Assembly (NCBI GenBank): GCA_000969725.1
Contig: JXSR01S029335.1
DNA: 27,570 nt
DNA from: Ophiothrix spiculata
Lineage: Eukaryota > Echinodermata > Ophiuroidea > Amphilepidida > Ophiotrichidae
Strand: one strand, 5' to 3'
Shown here: positions 9,639-19,140 of the stretch, piece after piece
How positions within the stretch are numbered: position 1 is the stretch's first letter
How the letters are laid out: each line of letters opens with the position of its first letter
Notes under the pieces: generated by a model
The model's database searches: none
What the model saw: only the letters and a program-made list of their open reading frames with translations
What the model was told of the DNA's origin: nothing
Translations under genes and position numbers: made by a program

Positions 9639-11379
9639 ACTGTAGTGGCCATTAGGGATATTCTGGTTTGTTTCTGTGTTTGCTGAACACCAGCGAGCAA
9701 GAGGTTCAATGATGTCCCACTCTATTGTCAAACTTACAAATATTTGTCACTCTGTTTTTTTCTCTTTGGTGTAAATGAGCAATATTTGCTTGATGCTTTA
9801 TCAAAAAAATAAAGAAAATGATCATTCACTGGCACACAACTCGATGCACTGCCTTATACTATCGATTGCTAAATGGCACATCTTACAAAGTCATCACATA
9901 AAAAGTAACATTAAAAGCTGCATTTGATATATACATTTCGCAAAGTAGTAGGCAATGGCATTTCCAGAAAATTTAATGTTACCCAAGTAATATCCATTCC
10001 ATTTTAGAAAGTACTGCACTCAAGTAGAAAGGTTGTTTGGCTCTCCCATTGAAACTGATAGTGTGGAATGTCATCCTTGTCAAAGAGTGTATATGTACAA
10101 AGGTAAATGGACTGGTTATTCTATACGTAGTGTGTCGGTTTGCAGTCGTTGTTGACGCTGTATAATTTAGCATAAAATGATTCGTGGAACGCAAGTAGAA
10201 TGCCAGGAATGAAGGAATACGATACAGTGATATTTATTTGTGGGAAGAAATTTGTTTGAATAACAAACTTGAATATTACATTTTTTATTTTGAAATTGAT
10301 TTTTGGAAAACTGTTTTATGTGAAACTTTGGTGCTGCTACTGTTTCTAGCAGACATGTGGGTCTTTGGCCTTGTGGTTTTACTGTTGAAAGTTTGCCCTC
10401 TAACTGATTAACTTGTTTTTAGGTCTGGTGCCCAGAAATAGTAGGAAATTGTGAACCTCTAGTAGAGAAGAGTGGGGGAGAAAGATTTACGTAGATTTTG
10501 AAATATATATGCAGCTGTTTTGGCCTCAGTCTCAAAACTGGGATGTCTCTGGTGCTTGGAGGAAAGACTCAGGGGCTTAGTACTATTCACTGTCGAAGTG
10601 ATGTCTTAATCCGATTCATTTCCCCGGCAACCATTCCACACTATTCACATTGCCCATGAAATAAATTTGAATTGCCCGCGTTAACTGGAGTCGTGTTGAC
10701 AATAACCCAAGATCAGATTGCCTCCCATAGCTATATTGCTTGACCAGCAAAGTGTTTTACTTAGTCTTCTCTGGTGAATGCTATATAGTCACTTCAACAG
10801 AGAGTTGGAGTCTCACGCAGGTCCGGCATTTTGTGCGCATTGACAATGTCGGAGGTTAGTGCAATAGTTGAGTGTGTCATGTGCTCGCTGTACACCGGAA
10901 ATGGGATCAAGACTTCTTCTTCTTCTTCCAATTATTGTGCAGACCTCACTGAGTGAGTATTAACGCACAGGCGGATTTTTGAAGTCCAGAAATTGACTTC
11001 GCAACTCTTTTGTTACAGTAGGCATTTTGTTACAGTATATAGCAAACACTGTTATTTTTGCGTACACAAACTATCTTCTTTTTTTTTGCCGTTTTGGAAA
11101 TTGCACAAATTTTAAGTTTGTGGTAGAGGAGTTATGTATAACGTAACAGTGGCAATTTCAAATTTTTGCATGATGTGTTTTTTGTGTTTCAATGGCAAAC
11201 ACAAACTTCATGAAATACAACGTAACAGAAATTACAGCATTATACATTTTGATTTTACGCAAGTCAACCATCCAGTGCACATCAAAAGTTTTAATAATTG
11301 TACATAGTGACACATTTTACTTTATTTGCGAGTGGTTTTAGAATGTTAGTTTTTGATATTTTATATTTTTAATTCCACA
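9639..11379. other. Intronic spacer with a (CTT)n run and a small Cys-pair frame
   Basis: A (TTC)n run lies at about 10915-10929. On the + strand, 10003-10155 is an open stretch preceded by an acceptor-like CCATTTTAG. It contains CHPC and CSRC separated by 20 residues and ends at TGA 10153. It has no other support and is not called as a gene. TGTTACAG/CGTAACAG strings recur between 11012 and 11231 without a clear element. Confidence 0.35.
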
Positions 11380-11905
11380 TTGTATTAGAAAAGGGACTGT
11401 TGGAAACATCAAACTGTATCTCAAATATTGACATGCAGAAACTCTTCCAATATGTCATGAATTTTACCATCCAAGTCATAACTGTAATGACAGTACTAAA
11501 AACGCTGTTGTTCATCAAATGGAGACCAAAAATCGCAGGAATAGACGATTGCGAGACGTAATGCTCAATATAGGTATTTGAGAATATGGATTTAAGAGCA
11601 CTTAATTTTGTCTGAAGAAAGCCATGTGTAAACCAAGACAGAGGAAATTGATCCCGACATGCTAAGACCCTGACATTTGTACCTTGATTAACCAATTGAT
11701 CCACATGGCCATCTTCATTTGGCCTAATTGATATCCTGTCCCAGGTCGCAATTTATGTGTGTAAATCGTCATGTGTGTGCAAGAAAGTCGTATCTGCAAT
11801 GGCTTCCAGAAGTAATATTTATTTAACACTTGCCACAAGAATGTAAAAGAATCCAAATTTTCCTGTCTCATATCTATGGCTTTTCAAGTGGTTCTTCAGG
11901 TGACG
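11380..11905 (-). pseudogene. Decayed C2H2 zinc-finger array, minus-strand arm
   Basis: On the minus strand, starting at 11903, the frame reads HLKNHLKSHRYETGKF. That is the back half of a C2H2 finger: L-x2-H-x3-H followed by a TG-containing linker and an aromatic residue. Further along, in shifted frames, are finger-like stretches such as YKCQGLSMSGSISSVL (around 11670-11620) and CDFWSPF (around 11530), where expected Cys or His residues are lost. The frame is broken by stops and shifts, so this is a relic. It lies head-to-head with a second relic on the + strand. An alternative is a single repeat family that only mimics fingers. Confidence 0.4.
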
Positions 11906-11907
11906 CT

Positions 11908-12063
11908 ATTATCTGAAGAACCATTTCTAGAGTCACTGACCCAAGACTGGAGATTATACAGTGTGCAATCCAAATTTATGAAAATATTATCTGAAGAACC
12001 ATTTCTAGAGTCACTGACCCAAGACTGGAGATTATGCAGTGTGCAATCCAAATTTATGAAAAA
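11908..12063. repeat. 78-bp tandem duplication, two nearly identical copies
   Basis: 11908-11985 and 11986-12063 differ at one position within the repeat (ATTATACAG versus ATTATGCAG). The near identity shows the duplication is far younger than the decayed zinc-finger sequence it copies. Confidence 0.95.
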
Positions 12064-12231
12064 TGGCAGCTATTGCAGATACCGAGTTTCTTGCACTCAC
12101 ATGACGGTCCGATTTATATGTGTGAATGTGGTTATGCCTTCGTCAGAAGAGACCGCAAGATTTGCGTTTATGTTACATTGCATGATGCAATCATGTTTAA
12201 TCATACCTACGTCTCATCAAGGTGGTTTTGA
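11908..12231 (+). pseudogene. Decayed C2H2 zinc-finger fragment, plus-strand arm
   Basis: Each of two 78-bp copies (11908, 11986) reads YLKNHF-stop-SH-stop-PKTGDY. This lines up codon for codon, without gaps, with HLKNHLKSHRYETGKF of the minus arm (about 32 of 47 bases identical). In another frame, 12094-12154 reads HSHDGPIYMCECGYAFVRRD. Here the H-x-H, the linker-like DGPIY, the pair C-E-C and G-Y-A-F follow the Y-x-C-x2-C-G-x2-F finger core with one residue missing. A 173-codon frame at 11876-12397 spans this region but reads it out of the finger frame and is probably fortuitous. Confidence 0.42.
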
Positions 12232-12326
12232 GTTTTCAAACGTCATCAGGAATCTCTGCATTTCAATAGCTTCCTGTTATTGTCTTGGTTCTACAGGAGG
12301 GAATTCCGATTTTTGCAGGTTGAGAA

Positions 12327-12852
12327 TTAAAGGGGCATTGGACAATATTTTGAAATTTTGTTTGTGGATGATTTACACTTCTTGTGTTAGAAAATAACAG
12401 TCAAATACCAGATATCGGTAAAATTTTGATCAAAACCTTCCAAAAAGTCAAAAATTTCAATTTTATTTTGTTTTTTGATCTTGGGTATGAGGCTATTCTT
12501 TAAACATATTTATTGATGCTATATATCAAGAAAGATCCAAAGATATGTTTGTAAAACATTTCTTTCACATCATAGATTGCAGATAAATCAAAAGAAATTT
12601 GGAGTTTGCATTAGATCTCCTAAAAAGACCAATTTTAAGAATTCAACTATAGAGGGCAGTATTTATCGTTGTCGACAACGATAATTAAAAAAATGAAAGA
12701 ATATCTAATATTTAGGTATAAAGGGTTTGAATTTGACATTGAAACTTTGCATGCTGTCATTATTACCACTAACACTTCCAATGGTGCAAAAATCTCAAAA
12801 TGTTTTGGGAAAAGTTTGGGGATGAGGCTGAACTTGTCCAATGCCCCTTTAA
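12327..12852. mobile_element. TTAA-flanked MITE (piggyBac-type), family 2
   Basis: 526 bp with 19-bp perfect inverted ends: TTAAAGGGGCATTGGACAA at 12327-12345, and its exact complement at 12834-12852. TTAA at both edges is the presumed target duplication. The interior is non-coding and contains a 22-bp perfect palindrome (12663-12684). It shares the TTAAAGGG(G/A)CA start with the 6211-6558 element, but the sequences diverge beyond that. Confidence 0.85.
12663..12684. repeat. 22-bp perfect palindrome inside the MITE
   Basis: The centre is GTTGTCGACAAC, extended on each side by TTATC/GATAA to 22 bases with no mismatch. It can form a cruciform or serve as a symmetric binding site. It sits about two-thirds of the way along the 12327-12852 element. 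Confidence 0.9.
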
Positions 12853-14704
12853 GCACAATATTGTATGAGTGCACTGAAATATGTCTACAAATTTATCTTT
12901 GTGAAGTTGGTTAGAGTTAGGAATTTTGGTCTTACTGCACAGGTACTAAAAGTAGGAAATTTGATTAAACATTAAGGTGGATTTTTAAAACTGGCTGCAA
13001 ATTTGTTTAGCTTTTTTATGCTATTTCTTACAGTTCTACTTTGTACCATGCTGTTAATGCCTTAAATGTTATTACTTTATCATTTATTTTGAAACGGTGC
13101 ACTAGCGATCATTTTTTTCCCTGCAAATACGTCAAGTATTTAAGAATACAATTTTCTGACGCAGTCTATTACTTACGAGTGCAAAGTGGTTCATTATGCA
13201 CGGAGCTAGAATATGGATCGTTTCACACTTACGCTGAAGGATGATCCCTCAAGGGGATTCTGCAAGTTTGGTCAAGAATTTTATTAAGCTGCTTAGGATA
13301 TCAATATTCCTTTGATGAAGGGGATTAGGTCATCATTGGGTTTGGATTGCAGAGGTACCTTGGGTTCAAAATTTATGGATGGACGTCTATTTGGTGCTTA
13401 TTTCGAAGCAGAGGTCGAGAAGTGCGTAAGCGTTAGGGTTAATACATCTGTGTTTGTTTACCTTGGGTATCTTGACTGTGAAATTGATTCCGTGGTTTTA
13501 GAAAGCATTTCAAAAAAATTACACCGTTAACTTAAATTGCTTCCCAAGTTTAATTGAATTAGAACTCATCCTTAGAATGTGTTATGTGGATTGAACTATA
13601 TCATACTGCAGTTGAATTTGTGCTTTGGAGATGAGGCAAGTCTCTGCATTGATTGAAATACAGTTAAGGTGTACTTATCCGATCCAGCATCACATTAAGC
13701 CCCATTTGAAGTGGGCCGTCCAAATTAAATCTGACTGGTCCAGCTGAATGTCGCAGTTTATAGTGCCATCCCGCGAGTCAACTCGCCCCGTAGCTATGTG
13801 CACGATGTTTAAGCAGGCAAGCTCTTAGCTAATGCATTGCTGTATAGGGGATTGCGCTGCTTATTGCTGAGAGCCTAATACAATGGATCGCTAGTGGATA
13901 TATATTACTCAACTTATCAGCGCGATATATCAGCGATATCGGGATGGAGTAAAAGGTTGAGGCAAATTCAATGAATGGAGATGTTTGAGGTGAGCTGGGA
14001 AGCACTGTTAGTACAACATTTTTGAAATACTGAGGCACTGTAAACATATTTTACACACCTACCGGGAATATTTTCGCTTTTGCAGGGTCAGATTGAATCT
14101 GAAATATAAAAAATATTTTTTTTACGTTTTGAAAGATGATTGAAATGAATACTGATCAAAATACTGATATGTTTGGTAGGGGATGTACACAAATCGTTTA
14201 CTAAGATGTTACAAATTACATTAACCACTTTGATACAGAATTGTGCTATTAGCAAAACCATCTTACATAAAATACACATGCCCTTGATAAGAGGCATTAC
14301 TAGATCATGCAAGAGGAAGACTGAATTTCATGTTGATAATAGATGAGGAGGTACATAAACATGTTCTAGATTTAGTGTCTTATGAATAAAGTGATACTAC
14401 TTTGTAATCGTAGTCCATTAGTTTAATAACAGAGGGGAAAAAAATGGCGGCCATCTACCTCATCTGTGTGTTCCTGTAATATCACATAGCTATACATGAT
14501 TTGTGCCAGCTGCAGTGGAGAACAATGTCACATGACCTCAAGACATTGTTTCATTCAATGGTTACACCTTTCTTGATTTTTCTCTCTCAGGTAGGAGGAT
14601 TCATGGGGGGAAGGAGGGATATCTCTGTAGCAACTTTACTCACTTCATTAAACTCCCACTTTGAGTAGAAGTAATACATTTTGACTCCTTTGAAGAGATA
14701 TTTG
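12853..14704. other. Intronic spacer, nothing recognised
   Basis: A 72-codon + frame at 13312-13530 and a minus frame of similar size at 13829-14047 have no recognisable family features. The stretch 13680-13830 is somewhat richer in G+C than its surroundings. No feature called. Confidence 0.4.
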
Positions 14705-14876
14705 CAGGCATGAGAATTTTCAGTTTTTAAAAGGAATTCAGTTTTTTTGGTTGCCAAAATTTATGTGTTTTTATTTATTTTCAGCCTATTTTAGAGCATT
14801 TTTGCCTTATTTCACACACTTTTCAGTTTTTCTCACCACTTTCAGTTTTTTTAATGAAAGGTCATTCTCATGCCTG
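14705..14876. repeat. Short inverted-repeat unit, T-rich interior
   Basis: CAGGCATGAGAAT at 14705-14717 is exactly complementary to 14864-14876. The interior repeats CAGTTTTT several times. It may be a small foldback element, but the arms are only 13 bp and no target duplication is visible. Confidence 0.4.
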
Positions 14877-15920
14877 TATTTGTAAAATGTGCATATTTTC
14901 AGCTCAACAACCTAAATTAGACCCAAATTCATTTCAGAAACTCCCAAAATTTTGGAAAATTGTGTTTTCCTTAGATCACACTTTCTACAAAAATATAGGT
15001 CTAAGACCACATATTTCAGTACTCTGTTTCAGATTTAAAGAATGAGAAAAGAAATGAAAAAAGAGGTTTTTGACCAAAGGACATATGTATTTTGCACATT
15101 GCATATATGTGAATGTTTCTCACTCCTAGAATTTTTCAATGTCATCACTTAGTTTCTCAACCATCTTACTTACCCAGACAGTTGCTAAAATTTAAAATGT
15201 AGGACCTGAATTTTTGATGCATCCGTAAAAAAATTGTTTTAAATGGATAATGATATCATGTGCTAATGTGACTTTTTGGATTTGTTCTCTATATACTTTG
15301 TAAAAAAATCATATCTTCGGTTCCCATTTCAATTTTGCCAGTTCTAGTTCATGGTGGATATTGATAAAGATTGGAGATTGTTGTAGATAAACCATCTGCA
15401 CAGCTGTGCCCTATGACAACATTTGAGTCGACCACATGTCTTGCGAAGATGTGATGTCATAAATGTGTACAAAAATAGGAGCTGTCCTAGTTTGAAAAAA
15501 AATTGACGCAGCAACTAGTGACGTGTTTTGGATCGAGACAAGTCCATGAAAGCTTTTCACAAAAACAACTGCTAAAACTGTATTAAATATGTACGTATTC
15601 TGTTTACAGGATGTTATCGATGACATCAAAGAATGGCATGGATGACATCACAAAATTGAAATGGCTCAATTATATTGCTATAATTATTTCATTACGAAAA
15701 TCTCGGACTGACCCAATCTGCGTGACATTAGAATTTGGTACATATATTTTTCCTTTTTATTTGCATTGACTATTTGAACTTGTTATGTACATCTGTGATC
15801 CATATTTAGCAAGATTATTAATGAGTGTATAAATAGTGTATCTTGGGGTTTTTTTTCACGAAATAAAATGCATGCCAATAGATTTCTTTTTTGAAGACTC
15901 TCTAAGTGAAGCACATGTGC
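14877..15920. other. Intronic spacer, nothing recognised
   Basis: AT-rich. Repeated GATGTGATGTCAT/GATGACATCAC strings near 15446 and 15640 are loosely inverted but do not define element ends. Confidence 0.4.
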
Positions 15921-15927
15921 CTGAAAA

Positions 15928-15962
<35 letters not shown>

Positions 15963-16183
15963 GTACACTGTACTTACATGACATGCATGCATACCCAATG
16001 AAGGAGTCTATTCGTACAGGGGACCAACGGCTTTTAAAACGTGACTTTCAAACCACGGAGCAAATAGAGTTAAGTTTCTTGCCCAAGGAAACAAGGAGAC
16101 GAAAACCGCCGGGCCCGTGGCTCGAACCCACAACCTCTGTATTATGAGACCTGTGCTCTGACCGCGCTCCTTGAGCCACAAAC
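15921..16183 (-). mobile_element. tRNA-derived SINE with GATT-repeat tail
   Basis: On the minus strand the head has an A box, TGGCTCAAGG (16178-16169), and a B box, GGGTTCGAGCC (16129-16119), at tRNA-like spacing; these are internal RNA polymerase III promoter elements. A body follows containing CCTTGGGCAAGAAACTTAAC (16090-16071), a string of the kind common in metazoan SINE bodies. It ends in a (TTGA/GATT)n tail of about eight units at 15931-15961 and a short T-run. A reader of the + strand would see a spurious open frame through it. No clear target duplication was found. Confidence 0.82.
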
Positions 16184-16862
16184 AATATGCTGACCATTCC
16201 CGTCATGTTAAAGCGGTGGACAAAGGAGTACGTAATGTCCTTTAATACATTATCGCATCTTTCAAGGCGTCTGCAATTACACTTATGGCGTAATGACTAG
16301 GACAGTTTTATAGCAGTATCTGCTTCTCAGCTGTGTTTTGTAACCTCATTTGAAGTGGTCAATAGGTCTTATGATCATGATATCATAGACATTGATACTA
16401 TGCAGGCTGCCCTAGTTGTTGCACGATTGGACATGTCGGTGACAGATCGTGGCATTTCCAGTCAAATTATTTAGTGAGCAGAGGTCTGAAAGGTTATTCT
16501 CATAGATAATCAAGTGTTCTTGTAGATTCAATGATAAATTTGAATCTAGACAACCAGAAATTTACCTACTTGGAGCAACCAACGTTGCGGGCGAAACTAT
16601 TGTTCTTCAGCTGGGTTGGGATATTGACCTTGATGTTAGTTCGATGTGATGTCATCAGATGTTAAAGATAACGTCATTTCGCATTCTTACAGATTTTTGC
16701 ATATGAATTATGATTTTTGCTTTTTTTTAGGGTTTTTTAATAATAAGTTTACATTATGCACTCTTTGTATGAAGCACATGTCATGCTGTGGTGATAAGGA
16801 TAATGGTAACAAAAAGAAAACAAGCAATTGGAATAGATCCATCAGGATTGTTCATGATACAA
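16184..16862. other. Intronic spacer, nothing recognised
   Basis: Between the SINE and the next MITE; no gene or repeat supported. Confidence 0.45.
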
Positions 16863-17308
16863 TGTGGATCGTCATATCGAAAGGTACCTTAATGCCGGCA
16901 TAGTACATTACGAGATACGGGCCATTGAAGCTAAGCATAGTCAAAAATCACGTCCAAGGTCGAATTTCTAATTTCATCAGAAAGGTTATCATTGAAGTGT
17001 ATTCTATCATATTAATCAGGTTCCAACATCCAAAACATAAGAAAAATGTATTAAAAACCAAGCTAAAAATCATCACTCCATTCAAGATTTACTAAGTACA
17101 AAAACTTTAAACTCAATTTTCTCAGAACTATAGTTTTCCGAATCAGCCCGATGTCTTTTACCAATTTGGGTGTAACTTCGCAACCGAACATCCAATAACC
17201 AAAATCAAGGTGTCATTTTAAAGCTTAAATTCTCAGCTTTCAGATGAGACCAACAAATCAATTTTGATTTTGCCGACCTTAAGGTACCTTTCGATATGAC
17301 GGGTCACA
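16863..17308. mobile_element. MITE with ~30-bp inverted ends
   Basis: GTCATATCGAAAGGTACCTT at 16871-16890 is exactly complementary to 17281-17300. The match extends inward through AA, then GCCGGCA versus GTCGGCA, and outward through ATGTG, for roughly 38 bases with few differences. Total length is about 446 bp with no coding frame. The true edges and target duplication are unclear, so the superfamily is not assigned. Confidence 0.75.
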
Positions 17309-17378
17309 TATTTGGAAAGTTCTGTTTCGGTTAGTACTATTTATTTTCTTGGATTTGAAAACAGAACTTTCCAAATAT
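17308..17378. repeat. Perfect 20-bp-stem hairpin
   Basis: ATATTTGGAAAGTTCTGTTT at 17308-17327 is exactly complementary to 17359-17378, with a 31-base loop. It abuts the right end of the 16863-17308 MITE. It could be a fold-back insertion, part of the MITE's flank, or a structured RNA; there is no direct evidence for any of these. Confidence 0.9.
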
Positions 17379-17539
17379 ATTATAAAACTCGCCTGGTTTG
17401 ACATCATGAAGTGACAGCTATCATTTGATTACATGTAGGAGCAATATTTTCTTATTGTAAGCATTATTTTCACTCTCATTATATTTATTGCTCTCCTGTG
17501 ACTATACCTTAATTAAGCCTTGCTTTATTCATTTGTTAA

Positions 17540-17790
17540 TTGTTTCTATGGCCCCAGATATCCGGGCACTCAAACGCATAGTCACCGACTAAGTCCCAAC
17601 CTCTCAGCACCAAGACATTTCTATCTAGATAGCGGTTCAAATCCTGGCCCAAATGATCATATCACCATAACCTCCTACATGATCTCTGACGGCAAGGATG
17701 CCCGCACAGATCCCCCACGTCGCTATTACAGCCAGTACCTCGCAATTGCTTGTGTACATGGGGACCAGAGAAAGAAATGACAAGTGTATA
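17540..17790 (+). other. G+C-richer island before the C1 exon, origin unknown
   Basis: Less AT-rich than its surroundings, and open in one + frame from 17520 to 17780. The predicted peptide includes FYLDSGSNPGPNDHITITSY. NPGP recalls the end of 2A-like peptides found in some CR1-like LINEs, but the preceding D-V/I-E-x residues are absent. GGTTCAAATCC at 17633-17643 also resembles a tRNA B box. It ends 65 bp before the exon. It could be a retrotransposon fragment; it has an acceptor-like TATGGCCCCAG but no good donor, so I do not call an exon. Confidence 0.25.
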
Positions 17791-17854
17791 TAAACTGATT
17801 TTGTTTATTCTAGCATTGCACTAACCAACTCATTATTTTGTTTTATCATTTCAG

Positions 17855-17986
17855 AGGGCTATGTGCGCCTACTGCGCGGATCGTATATGGGGTCTTGGCA
17901 GACAAGGCTACAAGTGCGTGGACTGCAAACTCCTGGTTCATAAGAAATGTCATCGATTGGTCAAATTACCTTGTGGCCTACCTCAT
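17855..17986 (+). CDS. aPKC: aPKC exon: remainder of C1 zinc domain
   Basis: Second aPKC exon, 44 codons, phase 0 at both ends. The acceptor is TTTTATCATTTCAG ending at 17854 and the donor is a full-consensus GTAAGT at 17987. It encodes [20 protein letters not shown], then [20 protein letters not shown], then GLPH. Joined to the 1859-1944 exon, the zinc-ligand spacing is H-x12-C-x2-C-x13-C-x2-C-x4-H-x2-C-x7-C, a complete C1 pattern. In this family the atypical C1 does not bind diacylglycerol or phorbol ester in the usual way; it contributes to autoinhibition and to lipid and partner contacts. [13 protein letters not shown] and LLVHKKCH are hallmark aPKC stretches. Reading through the donor meets TGA at the third intronic codon. 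The linker and kinase-domain exons are not recognisable in the remaining 9.6 kb. Confidence 0.97.
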
Positions 17987-18294
17987 GTAAGTTGATATAG
18001 TGGAACTAATTGAAGACGAGCTAAGAGAACTTCAAACACAGCTAGATACTTATCCCTGGGGGGCTACCCTCACACCCGTAGAAAACGTCAGTCGCACATG
18101 TGGACGTGTGACTGCCGTAGTTAGACAATTTCGCTCATGTCTGCGCACATATTTGAGGCTCAATTTGTTCCTTTCATTGATATATTTGTAAATGTAAAAA
18201 TTAGCCTCTAACTTGTCTGTATATATGTGAGGCTCAATATTTGGCTTATTGATATCTAGATGAAAGGGAAGTACCAAATTGTTTGTAGTTTAAT
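17987..18294. other. Start of the next aPKC intron, no feature called
   Basis: Begins at the GTAAGT donor. A 63-codon + frame that would need a GTG start (18000) begins with a helix-like ELIEDELRELQTQL, but it has no ATG, and the aPKC frame stops at TGA before it. Treated as chance. Confidence 0.4.
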
Positions 18295-18545
18295 AGGCAT
18301 TTTTATTTTTAGATATTTTTCTTGAAGGTCTATGAAAAGTCTACATTTATCACAAACGATGACAATGTCCTCACATATTTTGGCAAAATTTATGAGTTAT
18401 CAATATTTTGATGAAAGTGAAAAGACATAATTTTTTCTACATGTAGTTTAGTGATTTTCATTTTTGATATTTTTATCAAGGTCCACGAAATCTACAAAAT
18501 CACAACAAACGGGACGAATTTCTATATTTCAAATCACATTTTGAT
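18295..18545. repeat. Diverged tandem duplication, ~163-bp period
   Basis: The order GATATTTTT, then AAGGTC, then GAAA-TCTACA, then ATCACAA recurs from about 18310 to 18355 and again from about 18463 to 18512, with many differences. An old duplication. Confidence 0.45.
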
Positions 18546-19140
18546 CCAAAAATGCAGACCCATTTTACAGCTTTGCTGTAATCATGCACCCCACCCCAAC
18601 CCCAGATCTATCATATGAACAGTTTACACTGTATTCCGATACTAGCATGTATATCTAGGTGGTTGGTTTCAAGTTCTCTCGGTTTGTACAATACGTCGAT
18701 ATCCTCATTTCATTTAACAGTGTCAGGCATGCATGCAAATTCTTCAGCGTATAGTAGCGTGATTTTTGCCCAAAATATGTGTGTATTATATTCAACAACA
18801 ATGAACGAGTCTGTGTTAAATAGTTTTTACATAGTTTGTACAATGTATGAATTGTCCAGCTACCTACAGGTATGCTGTACTTTTATGGTACTTTTTCAGT
18901 ACTTATGGGTTTGCTGTATTTTTTTAACAAACTTTGATTGAGGGATGTTGTGTTCTAAAATGTTATGTTGATTTTGCATTTAGTACAAATTTTAAATGAT
19001 CGAAGAACAAAAATTGATGACTGAATTATCTTTTTGGCATCACATAGCTTGTTTCAAAAAATTTTGATTCAGGATCATTGTTCCTATCGGACTAGAATAA
19101 AAATCCAGTGCCGCAAAGGCAAAAGTACATGTTGAAGTAG
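18546..19140. other. Intronic spacer, nothing recognised
   Basis: AT-rich. A 108-codon + frame at 18615-18941 has no family features and is probably chance. Confidence 0.4.

Larger units (their letters stand above)
1945..17854 (+). other. Phase-0 aPKC intron of 15,910 bp
   Basis: Begins GTGAGT and ends TTTCAG. It interrupts the C1 domain between Arg-Ser-Arg of the first exon and Arg-Ala-Met-Cys of the second, so the first zinc ligand (His) is separated from the cysteines. At least eight repeat-type insertions lie inside it and are described separately. No internal exon with both good splice sites and aPKC-like sequence was seen. Confidence 0.9.

Noticed and set aside
10003..10155. Open stretch with CHPC and CSRC after an acceptor-like site, considered as a zinc-ribbon exon.
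   Set aside because: It has no donor before the TGA and no family resemblance beyond the two Cys pairs; about 50 codons is within chance.
11876..12397. 173-codon open frame, the longest in the window.
   Set aside because: It is lengthened by an in-frame 78-bp duplication and reads zinc-finger-like sequence out of frame. It has no recognisable domain and no splice or promoter context.
15836..16147. 103-codon + frame with a repeated INQS stretch.
   Set aside because: It is the (CAAT)n tail and body of the minus-strand tRNA-SINE read in the wrong direction.
16119..16178. Possible functional tRNA gene on the minus strand.
   Set aside because: A and B boxes are present, but the sequence continues into a SINE body and repeat tail, and I could not pair a proper acceptor stem.
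18000..18191. 63-codon + frame starting ELIEDELRELQ just after the C1 exon.
   Set aside because: It begins with GTG, has no ATG, lies beyond a consensus GTAAGT donor, and the aPKC frame meets TGA before it.
18615..18941. 108-codon + frame.
   Set aside because: Rich in Ser, Tyr, Cys and Phe as expected from AT-rich non-coding sequence; no motif or signal context.
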